Position numbers and translations under genes: made by a program
NCBI GenBank assembly: GCA_964390905.1
Contig: CAYMLO010000022.1
Coordinates: forward strand, 1-64,000
Reading direction: 5' to 3'
Length of the DNA: 64,000 nucleotides
DNA from: JAFGLZ01 sp964390905
Lineage (GTDB): Bacteria > Planctomycetota > Phycisphaerae > UBA1845 > JAFGLZ01
Shown here: positions 33,930 to 40,950 of the stretch, in pieces
Layout: the number at the start of each line of letters is the position of its first letter
Numbering within the stretch: position 1 is the first letter of the stretch
Notes under the pieces: generated by a model
Told to the model about the DNA's origin: nothing
The model's input: only the letters and a program-made list of their open reading frames with translations
Databases searched by the model: none

Positions 33930-35192
33930 CTACTGCTTCGCGCGCCCCTCGTTTCGCCACCAGCGGCACTCCAGGCTTCCGTGCTCGGCCACGGCGGCGA
34001 TGTCCAGCCGACCGTCGCCGTCGAGGTCCGCCACGATCACCTGATTGGCGCTCCGCCAGCCCTCCTTCAGGAGATGCATCCCCCATCGTCCCTTCGGATC
34101 CCCGCCGTTCTCGAACCACGCCACCCGCCCCGGTGTCCGCCACGACGTGGCCACCACGTCCATGTCTCCGTCACCGTCGAGGTCCCCCGCGACGGCCTCG
34201 ATGGCGTCCTCGAATCGCGGATGGATCACATGCTTGTTCCATTTCCGGCCGGCCGGCTTGCCCGGGTTCTCGTACCACACCACTTGATGGCTGTTCTTCT
34301 CTTTCTTGGACGCGGACATCCCCGACGTCATCACCACGTCGAGGTCGCCGTCCTTGTCAACGTCGGCCGGCTCACCGTGCATGGGTCGCACCAGCCGGTC
34401 GATCACGTGCTTCTTCCACGGTCCGACCGTCGGCTTGCCGCTGTTCTCGTACCACATGACCTGGTTGGCCGCGGGCGCCGTCCCCAGAAGGTCCGGGTCC
34501 CCGTCGCCGTCGAAGTCTCCCGCCCGGATCGTTCGCGTCTCGGCGATCTTCTCTTCGATCAGGTGCTTGGCCCACGTACCCGTCTTCGGCGTCCCGTCGT
34601 TCTCGAACCACGCGAACTGGTTCCCCAGCCGCCACCCCGACGCCGCCACGTCGAGATCCCCATCGCCGTCCAGATCCACCGCCGCGACGTCGTACGCCCC
34701 CGGCATGCCGCCTTTCGTGATGACGTGACGCTGCCACAGCCGCCCGTCGCGCGGCTTGCCGCTGTTCTCGAACCACAACAGGTCGCCGTGAAGATTCTTG
34801 ACGATCACCACGTCCGCGTCGCCATCGGCGTCGATGTCGGCCACAGCGTGGCGTTCCAGTCGCTCGGGATCGTCCTTCTGGATGAAGCGCCGGCGGAAAC
34901 GCCCCTTCCCGTCGTTCTCGAACCAGTACAGGCAGTTGTGGGGCAGCGCGTCGGCGCTGGTCAGATCGACGTCTCCGTCCCCATCCAGATCAGCGGCTGC
35001 GATGCCGTACGCGTACGTGTACCCGCTCATGATCAGATGCTCGGTAAACCGCAGCCCACCGCCGGCGCGTGGGTCTGACCGTGAAGCTGCATCCGGCGAC
35101 TTCTCGCCCGCCCGCACAGTTCCGAACGCGAACGCTGCCAGAACCAGGCGGCCAGCCCCCAGTCGCGCACAAACCGAGACTCGTTTCGTCAT
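33930..35192 (-). CDS. FG-GAP/VCBS repeat protein, secreted
   Basis: 420 residues, ribosome site GAGAGGG. A signal peptide (LVLAAFAFGTVRAG) is followed by about seven repeats, each with a calcium-binding loop of the form DLDGDGDxD (AADLDGDGDVDLT, DIDADGDADVVI, DLDGDGDLDVAA, DFDGDGDPDLLG, DVDKDGDLDVVM, DLDGDGDMDVVA, DLDGDGRLDIAA), spaced by VxWYENxGKP-type strands. It probably forms an extracellular integrin-alpha-like propeller with calcium. It lies 13 bp downstream of the SUMF1-sialidase gene and is cotranscribed with it. Confidence 0.92.
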   Translation of the reverse strand: MTKRVSVCARLGAGRLVLAAFAFGTVRAGEKSPDAASRSDPRAGGGLRFTEHLIMSGYTYAYGIAAADLDGDGDVDLTSADALPHNCLYWFENDGKGRFRRRFIQKDDPERLERHAVADIDADGDADVVIVKNLHGDLLWFENSGKPRDGRLWQRHVITKGGMPGAYDVAAVDLDGDGDLDVAASGWRLGNQFAWFENDGTPKTGTWAKHLIEEKIAETRTIRAGDFDGDGDPDLLGTAPAANQVMWYENSGKPTVGPWKKHVIDRLVRPMHGEPADVDKDGDLDVVMTSGMSASKKEKNSHQVVWYENPGKPAGRKWNKHVIHPRFEDAIEAVAGDLDGDGDMDVVATSWRTPGRVAWFENGGDPKGRWGMHLLKEGWRSANQVIVADLDGDGRLDIAAVAEHGSLECRWWRNEGRAKQ

Positions 35193-35205
35193 CCCCAGGG
35201 CCCTC

Positions 35206-37239
35206 TCATTCGCTCCGTTTGGCCGCGCCAGGTCTGGGCGGCATGGGCGCCCTCAGCCAGGCCAGGTTGAATGCGTAGTGCTGCTTGCTCGAGATCAGAT
35301 GGATCACGCCGTCTGGCGTCTGCACGCAGGCCAGGTAGCCCCTCGGTTCGGCCGTGTCCGGCCCCAGCGTGAACCGGCCCGTGTTCCCGCCCCCGTCTAC
35401 CCGCCGCGGCCGGCCGTCGTCGGTGATCAGCCGACGCACCGGCCACGTCTCGCCTTCGTCCAGACTCAGCGCCCCGAACAGACCCGACACCGTTCGCGTC
35501 TTGCCGGCGGCGTCGGTGATCGTCATCCGCTTGGCGAACGTGGCCAAAAACAGCGGGCCCTCGCGCAATCGCCGCAGGGCCACCCGCTGACCGCCGCTGA
35601 TCGTCGGCAGTCCGCTGGCCGAGTACGTCCATGTTTTGCCCATGTCGGCCGAGATGCTACGCGGCATCTGGCCGTTGATGGCATCGCCGCGGCCCAATGC
35701 CATCAGCCGGCCATCCTTCAGCTCCACCACGCCCGCGTGGATCCCCGCGATCCATGCCCCGGTCACGCCGGGTTTGAACTTCGGCATCGGCTTGCCCTCG
35801 CCCGGGTCCACCCAGGTCTTGCCGCCGTCGCGACTGATGTGGATGGCCGTCCCGCCGCTGCCGCCCGTTACCGCGTCGCACGGCAGGACGATCGCCCCGT
35901 CTTTCGTCTGGAACACCCCGGCGATTGGCATGTGTCGCAGGCCGTGCTCCGGATGGATCAGCCGAGCCCGCGACCACGTCGCTCCGTTGTCCGTGCTGGT
36001 CCGCATGATCAGGGCGAGCTTGCCCCACGTCGCGTCGGTGCACAGCCCGTTGAAGTGGTAGAGCGTCCTGTCGCCGTCCCACAACAGCGCGCTGGCGTGG
36101 TCATTGCGGTCGGGACCGTCCCAGAAGGGCGCGGCCGGCTCCCACGCGTCACTCCCCCGTCGCAGCCGCGCGCCTACGATGGCCAGCTCCCGCCCTTGCT
36201 CCCGCCGTGTGCTGTACCAGATCGCCAGCAGATCGCCGTTCGGACACGCCGTGAACCCCGGGCAGTGGTTGTGGTGCGAGTACATCGGGCCGTTCTGCCG
36301 CGGGGGGATCTTGACGTATTGGCGCGGCCCACGGAAATGCGGCTTGTCTGGGTCCGGGCCGCCCGACCAGTCGTGCCGGGATGGGTCGACCCCCACCGAC
36401 CATTGCGGCGGCGGCGTCTTGGCCAGTGGCTTCGTCGTCGGCAGCTCGCCCATCATGACACGGAAGCCGATCAGCCAGTGCTTGTCGTCCGGCAGCGTCG
36501 CCATCCGATTGGCCGAACGAAGAAACGCCACCTCGGTCGTATGGCTGCCCCCGCGCGTCACCTTGAAATCTCCGTCGGCCCGACCGACCGGATCGGTCTG
36601 CTCTCCCGACGCGTAGGGTCCGTACCAGTCATGGCACCATTCCTCGACGTTGCCGTGCATCTCGTGTAGCCCCCACGCGTTGGGAGGCATTCGACCGACT
36701 CGCGTATCGACGGGGACCGGCTTCCATTCCTCCTTTTGGCGCTTCTGGTGCGCCTTCGGTAGCTCTGCGCCGGTGTGGTAGGGCGTCGTCGTGCCGGCCC
36801 TGCAGGCGTATTCCCACTCCGCTTCCGTCGGTAGCCGATAGGGTTTGCCCTCCTTCTTCGACAGCCATGCGCAGAACTTGACCGCCTCGTGCCAACTGAC
36901 GAACACGACCGCCTCGTCGTCCTTCTTCGACAGCCCCCCTTTGCCCCGCAGCGCGCGGTGAGATGGGTCGAACTGCTCGTACTGCGCATTGGTCACTTCC
37001 GTGGCGCCCAGGTAGAACGCCTTGCTGATCGTGACCCGGTGCACCGGCCGTTCATCCCAATCGCCGCCCTTCTGCTGCCCCATCCCAAACGCGCCCGCCT
37101 TGATGGGGACCAGCTTCATGCCAACCGAGTTGGTGAACGCTTCACGCGTCTCCTCAGCCGCCATCGCCCGTGGCGTGCACAGGAGACAGACGTGGATTCC
37201 CGCAAGCGCCGCGATGATCAAACCCATGTGCATGTTCAT
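35206..37239 (-). CDS. SUMF1-type domain fused to a BNR/sialidase-like propeller, secreted
   Basis: 677 residues from ATG 37239 (AAGGGGAG upstream), rejecting a 19-codon longer frame. Signal peptide (GLIIAALAGIHVCLL). Residues about 35-270 form a formylglycine-generating-enzyme-type (SUMF1) domain: SVGMKLVPIKAGAFGMG, YRLPTEAEWEYACRAGT, WGLHEMHGNVEEWCHDW, KVTRGGSH, GFRVM. The two catalytic cysteines of true FGE, expected after RGGS, are absent (RGGSHTTEVAFLRSANRM). Residues about 320-677 are a BNR/sialidase-like exo-enzyme with ASP-box-like strands (STDNGATW, SRDGGKTW, SADMGKTW, SLDEGETW). The SUMF1 part is therefore more likely a carbohydrate- or protein-binding module. Operon with the FG-GAP protein. 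Confidence 0.88.
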   Translation of the reverse strand: MNMHMGLIIAALAGIHVCLLCTPRAMAAEETREAFTNSVGMKLVPIKAGAFGMGQQKGGDWDERPVHRVTISKAFYLGATEVTNAQYEQFDPSHRALRGKGGLSKKDDEAVVFVSWHEAVKFCAWLSKKEGKPYRLPTEAEWEYACRAGTTTPYHTGAELPKAHQKRQKEEWKPVPVDTRVGRMPPNAWGLHEMHGNVEEWCHDWYGPYASGEQTDPVGRADGDFKVTRGGSHTTEVAFLRSANRMATLPDDKHWLIGFRVMMGELPTTKPLAKTPPPQWSVGVDPSRHDWSGGPDPDKPHFRGPRQYVKIPPRQNGPMYSHHNHCPGFTACPNGDLLAIWYSTRREQGRELAIVGARLRRGSDAWEPAAPFWDGPDRNDHASALLWDGDRTLYHFNGLCTDATWGKLALIMRTSTDNGATWSRARLIHPEHGLRHMPIAGVFQTKDGAIVLPCDAVTGGSGGTAIHISRDGGKTWVDPGEGKPMPKFKPGVTGAWIAGIHAGVVELKDGRLMALGRGDAINGQMPRSISADMGKTWTYSASGLPTISGGQRVALRRLREGPLFLATFAKRMTITDAAGKTRTVSGLFGALSLDEGETWPVRRLITDDGRPRRVDGGGNTGRFTLGPDTAEPRGYLACVQTPDGVIHLISSKQHYAFNLAWLRAPMPPRPGAAKRSE

Positions 37240-37351
37240 GGTGGCTCCCCTTGTCTTCTTGTGCGTGCGTCGCCGCCGAGAGACGAAGCTCCCCACACCA
37301 TACCGGCGTCAGCATAGTCGACGCGCGACCCCCGTGGCCAGCGAATTCGCC

Positions 37352-37380
37352 GGGACACGCCACGTCGCATGCCGTACAAT
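37352..37380 (+). promoter_or_regulatory. Possible promoter of the selenium/sulfur cluster
   Basis: GGGACA (37352-37357), 17 bp, TACAAT (37375-37380). The -10 box is good, the -35 box weak (four of six). It would start transcription near 37387, upstream of the AGGAGG site of the YedE gene. Confidence 0.35.
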
Positions 37381-37423
37381 GCCGTCTCGTCACACGCCAG
37401 GATACGCAACAGGAGGTCCGGTC

Positions 37424-38539
37424 GTGACCGACAGAATCACGTGGTTCTTCGCTTCGCGCTGGGGGATCATTGCGTCCGGCGCCGTCATCGGCGTCATCGC
37501 CGCGTTGCTGCAAAAGGCCGGCAACCCGCCCAACATGGGCATCTGCGTCGCCTGTTTCGAGCGCGACATCGCCGGGGCGCTGGGGCTGCATCGCGCGGGC
37601 GTGGTTCAGTACATCCGGCCGGAGATCATCGGCTTCGTGCTGGGGGCGTTGGTGGCGGCGCTCGTGTTCGGCGAGTTCAAGGCCCGAGCCGGATCGGCGC
37701 CCATCGTTCGTTTCGTCTTGGGTGCGTTCGCCATGATTGGGGCGCTGGCGTTCCTGGGATGCCCCTGGCGGGCGCTCCTGCGTCTGGCGGGCGGCGATCT
37801 GAACGCCGTCGTAGGCCTGGCCGGACTCACTGCCGGCATCGCCATGGGCGTATCCTTCCTCAAGGTGGGTTACAACCTGGGGCGTTCCACCAAGACCTAT
37901 GCTGCGGTTGGATGGATCATGCCCGTCATGATGGTCGGCCTGCTTCTGCTGCTCGTGCTCCGGCCCAAGTTCTCTCCCGGAGGCGCGGTCTTCTTCAGCG
38001 AACGTGGCCCCGGCTCGCAGCACGCACCGCTGTTGCTGGCTCTCGGCGCGGGATTGCTCATCGGGTTTCTGGCCCAGCGAACCCGCTTCTGCACGATGGG
38101 CTCGATCCGGGACATCCTCCTGATGGCCGATACGCACCTCGTCAGCGGCGTGGTCGCGCTGGTCGTCGTTGCCTTCATCGTCAACCTGCTGTTGGGAAAC
38201 GTGAGCTTCGGGTTTGCGGCCCAGCCAGTTTCGCACAGCAACCACCTCTGGAACTTCTTGGGGATGATGCTGGCGGGCTTGGCCTTTGCCCTGGCTGGCG
38301 GCTGTCCGGGACGACAGCTCTTTCTCGCCGGTGAGGGCGACGGCGACGCGGCCGTCTTCGTTCTCGGGATGACCACCGGCGCCGCGTTCTCCCACAACTT
38401 CGTGCTGGCCGGCAAACCGGATAAGGTGGTTGAAGGCGTCGTCAACGTCGGAGGTCTGACGACGGCGGGCATGGTCGCCGTCGTTGTCGGCCTGGTTATC
38501 TGTCTGATCATCGGCGTCACCATGCGTGAGACCAGTTGA
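37424..38539 (+). CDS. yedE: YedE-family (selenium-associated) membrane transporter
   Basis: 371 residues from GTG 37424, chosen for the AGGAGG 8 bases upstream; a longer frame is not credible. About nine to ten hydrophobic helices. Diagnostic strings of the YeeE/YedE family: PPNMGICVACFERDIAGALG, VQYIRPEIIGFVLG, LGCPWRALLRLAGGDLNA and the second half motif GGCPGRQLFLAGEGDGDAA. These match, as far as I recall, the subfamily associated with selenium metabolism (seleno-YedE). It probably imports a reduced sulfur or selenium species. It heads a four-gene operon with TusA-like, cysteine desulfurase and DUF3343 genes, 16-bp gap to the first of these. Confidence 0.9.
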   Translation: MTDRITWFFASRWGIIASGAVIGVIAALLQKAGNPPNMGICVACFERDIAGALGLHRAGVVQYIRPEIIGFVLGALVAALVFGEFKARAGSAPIVRFVLGAFAMIGALAFLGCPWRALLRLAGGDLNAVVGLAGLTAGIAMGVSFLKVGYNLGRSTKTYAAVGWIMPVMMVGLLLLLVLRPKFSPGGAVFFSERGPGSQHAPLLLALGAGLLIGFLAQRTRFCTMGSIRDILLMADTHLVSGVVALVVVAFIVNLLLGNVSFGFAAQPVSHSNHLWNFLGMMLAGLAFALAGGCPGRQLFLAGEGDGDAAVFVLGMTTGAAFSHNFVLAGKPDKVVEGVVNVGGLTTAGMVAVVVGLVICLIIGVTMRETS

Positions 38540-38555
38540 TAGAGGAGCGATCTGG

Positions 38556-38774
38556 ATGTCAAAGGACGTGGACGCTCGGGGACTGTCCTGCCCGCTGCCG
38601 ATCATCATGGCCAAGAAGGCCGTCGAGGCTGGGGAGTTCCCCATCGAGGTCCTGGTCGACAACGTTACCTCGCGCCAGAACGTGCAGCGCGTGATCGAGG
38701 GCGCCGGCTACCAGGTGGACGTCGCCGAGATGGGAGATGAGTTCAAGCTGACCATCCGCAAACGCGAATCGTGA
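38556..38774 (+). CDS. TusA/SirA-like sulfur (selenium) carrier protein
   Basis: 72 residues from ATG 38556 with AGAGGAG upstream. The TusA signature DARGLSCPLPIIMAKKAV carries the conserved Cys of the CPxP motif, which accepts persulfide or perselenide sulfur. In selenium loci the equivalent protein is often YedF, a TusA domain fused to a DsrE domain; here only the TusA domain exists. It would take sulfur or selenium from the adjacent cysteine desulfurase or from YedE import and pass it on. It is a very small but well-placed gene. Confidence 0.9.
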   Translation: MSKDVDARGLSCPLPIIMAKKAVEAGEFPIEVLVDNVTSRQNVQRVIEGAGYQVDVAEMGDEFKLTIRKRES

Positions 38775-38778
38775 CCCT

Positions 38779-39963
38779 ATGTTGAACCCTTCCGCCAGCG
38801 GCAACGCGATGATCTACTTCGACAACGCTGCCACCTCATGGCCCAAGCCGCCGTGTGTGGCCGAGGCCATGGTCCGTTTCCTCAACGAGATCGGGGCCAA
38901 CCCGGGACGCTCGGGCCACCGCCTCTCCGTTGAGGCGGGGCGGATCATCTACGACGCCCGCGAGGCCATCGCCGAGCTCTTCAACGCACCCGACCCGCTC
39001 CGCATCGTTTTCGGCCAGAACGTCACCGATGCGCTCAATCTCGCGCTCCGCGGGTTGCTTCGGCCCGGTGATCACGTGGTCACGAGCGGCATGGAGCATA
39101 ACTCGGTGATGCGGCCCCTCCGCGCGCTCGAGCAGCAAGGGGTCGCGGTGACCGTGGTCGCTTGCAGCCCCGAGGGCGCCCTGGACCCCGACGACGTGAT
39201 GGCCGCAATCCGAACCGACACCGTCATGATCGCTCTCAATCACGCCTCCAATGTCACCGGCACGCTGCTTCCGGTTCGGCAGGTCGGTCGCATCGCTCGC
39301 GAGCGCGACGCGCTTCTCCTGGTGGACGCGGCCCAGACCGGCGGGGCTTACCCGGTTGACGTGCAAGCGGACGGGATCGACCTGCTGGGCTTCACGGGTC
39401 ACAAGTCCCTCTACGGGCCCACCGGCACGGGCGGGTTGATCATCGGTGAGCGGGTCGACGTGGACCGGTTCGAACCCCTCCGGCGCGGGGGGACGGGCAG
39501 CCGCTCGGAGAGGGAAGAGCAGCCTGAGTTCCTTCCCGACCTCTGCGAGAGTGGCACACCCAACGTGGTGGGCCTGGCAGGCCTGGCGGCGGGCGTCCGA
39601 TGGGTGATGGGTCAGGGCGTCGACGCCATCCGCGACCACGAGATGAAGCTGACCGAGCGACTGATCACCGGGCTGACCGACGTCCCCGGTGTCTCCGTTT
39701 ATGGCGGACGCGACCTGAGCGGTCGGACGGCCGTCGTCTCCTTCAATATCGCCGGCGTTGAGCCTTCGGACGTCGGGCTGCGTCTTGACGAGGAACACGG
39801 CGTGATGTGCCGCGTCGGCCTCCACTGTGCCCCTGCCGCCCACAAGACGACGGGCACCTTCCCCGAGGGCACGGTGCGTTTCGGCCTGGGCGCCTTCAAC
39901 ACGGACGACGAAGTGGCCGTCGCCCTGGCCGCCGTCAAACGTCTTGCCGAGGTCCATCGATGA
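38779..39963 (+). CDS. Cysteine desulfurase / selenocysteine lyase family protein
   Basis: 394 residues. Class V aminotransferase signatures: IYFDNAATSWPKPP, TSGMEHNSVMRPL, LLVDAAQTGGAYPVD and the PLP lysine in GFTGHKSLYGPTGTGG, shortened TGHKSLYGPTGTG. The active-site cysteine lies in CRVGLHCAPAAHKTTGTFPEG (core VGLHCAPAAHK). This 'EF2568-like' branch of cysteine desulfurases is, from memory, associated with selenium-dependent molybdenum hydroxylase loci. It would release sulfur or selenium from cysteine or selenocysteine and hand it to the TusA-like protein. The start at 38779 follows the previous stop by 5 bp; an ATG ten codons in (38809) is a possible alternative. Confidence 0.9.
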   Translation: MLNPSASGNAMIYFDNAATSWPKPPCVAEAMVRFLNEIGANPGRSGHRLSVEAGRIIYDAREAIAELFNAPDPLRIVFGQNVTDALNLALRGLLRPGDHVVTSGMEHNSVMRPLRALEQQGVAVTVVACSPEGALDPDDVMAAIRTDTVMIALNHASNVTGTLLPVRQVGRIARERDALLLVDAAQTGGAYPVDVQADGIDLLGFTGHKSLYGPTGTGGLIIGERVDVDRFEPLRRGGTGSRSEREEQPEFLPDLCESGTPNVVGLAGLAAGVRWVMGQGVDAIRDHEMKLTERLITGLTDVPGVSVYGGRDLSGRTAVVSFNIAGVEPSDVGLRLDEEHGVMCRVGLHCAPAAHKTTGTFPEGTVRFGLGAFNTDDEVAVALAAVKRLAEVHR

Positions 39964-40187
39964 GCCAGGACGAGCACGCGGTCATCTTGGTCCACGCCAC
40001 CAGCCACGCCCTCCGGGCCGAGAAGATCCTGGCCCGCGCCGGGATCCCCTGCAAGTTGATCCCCGTCCCCCGACACCTCAGCTCCGACTGCGGCGTCTGC
40101 ATCCGCATCGAGCGGCCCGACCGGGAAGCGGCCCAGCGATATCTGGTAGACGCTCAACTGGAGATCGACGCAGCCCACGACATCTAG
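39960..40187 (+). CDS. DUF3343 protein
   Basis: 75 residues; the ATG overlaps the desulfurase stop by 4 bp (ATGA). The DUF3343 core HATSHALRAEKILARAGIP is followed by LIPVPRHLSSDCGVCIRIE, with two cysteines (CGVC) at the usual place after the P-R-x-L-S-S pattern. The family is found next to YedE, TusA-like and cysteine desulfurase genes and is suspected to be a sulfur/selenium carrier or chaperone. It is the last gene of the operon. Confidence 0.85.
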   Translation: MSQDEHAVILVHATSHALRAEKILARAGIPCKLIPVPRHLSSDCGVCIRIERPDREAAQRYLVDAQLEIDAAHDI

Positions 40188-40239
40188 GACCGCACTTCCC
40201 AGATCACTTGACTGCAGTGGTATGATGCACACTCATTTG

Positions 40240-40269
40240 AGCCTGCAGGGGAAGGGATTCTTGCAGGCT
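40240..40269. repeat. Hairpin in the 131-bp gap before the IS1380 remnant
   Basis: AGCCTGCA (40240-40247) and TGCAGGCT (40262-40269) form a perfect 8-bp stem with a 14-base loop. There is no T-run, so it is not a classical terminator. It could be part of the end of the transposon remnant or a 3' stem for the selenium operon. Confidence 0.4.
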
Positions 40270-40318
40270 TCGAGGTGAGAATCCGGAGAATGCGGCGGGT
40301 GGAGCACGCAGGGAGGCG

Positions 40319-40790
40319 TTGCGGGTCGCTTTCGACCGTTCGGTGAAGCTGGAGTTTCACGGAGCCAAGGTCACCAGCGATGCTGGGTCGCTACACTATC
40401 GCGAACTCGATGAATCGCTCGGGCTGACCGCCATCGCTGAGGATTCGTTCAGTGACTGCCGAACGGGCGACAACATCCAGCACAACCTGGTGGTATTGCT
40501 GCGTCAATCGGTCTACAGCCGCTTGGGTGGCTACGAGGACACGAATGCCGCCGAGCGACTTCGGCTGGACCCAACCATGCGGGTGGTTGTGGGCGAACGC
40601 GCCAAGAGGCGTTTGGACGCTTCGACCATCCAGATGAGCCGCTTCGAGACCGGATTGCTCAGGCAACCTAAGGACCTCGAAGCACTGACGAACCTACCGG
40701 GCTAGTGGGTAGACCGGTTGCGCCGGAAGAAGCCGCACAGAAGTCTTATGCTCGACATGATGAGCGTCAAGTCGCCCGGCAGTGTAGCCG
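40319..40790 (+). pseudogene. IS1380-family transposase, N-terminal remnant with an in-frame amber codon
   Basis: The frame starts at TTG 40319 and gives the typical IS1380 N-terminus: VKLEFHGAKVTSDAGSLHYR, RELDESLGLTAIAEDSF, LLRQSVYSRLGGYEDTNAAERLR, STIQMSRFETG (short cores GGYEDTNAAERL and TIQMSRFET). It stops at TAG 40703-40705, but the same frame continues with homologous residues WVDRLRRKKPHRSLMLDMMS before drifting off. The rest of the about 430-residue transposase, including the DDE core, is absent. This is a dead fragment, evidence of an old insertion and deletion at this spot. No terminal inverted repeats are clear. Confidence 0.8.
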
Positions 40791-40950
40791 GGCAAGGTCA
40801 ACCGGGAAATCCCGGCGTGAGAACGTCGGCGGCTGTCCCAACAACACAGGAGAACTTGTCCGTGATGGTCGCGGCCTGATCCATATGGGAGATGTCAGAT
40901 GAAGTATCCTTCTGCTCATCCGGGCGGATGATTACACAGAGGAGTACACC

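Noticed and set aside
34798..36669. Plus-strand open frame (623 codons) opposite the FG-GAP and SUMF1-sialidase genes
   Set aside because: It crosses two real genes on the other strand and has no protein-like features.
35206..37239. SUMF1 domain as maturation enzyme for the sulfatase at 62380
   Set aside because: The two catalytic cysteines of FGE are missing and the protein is a secreted fusion.
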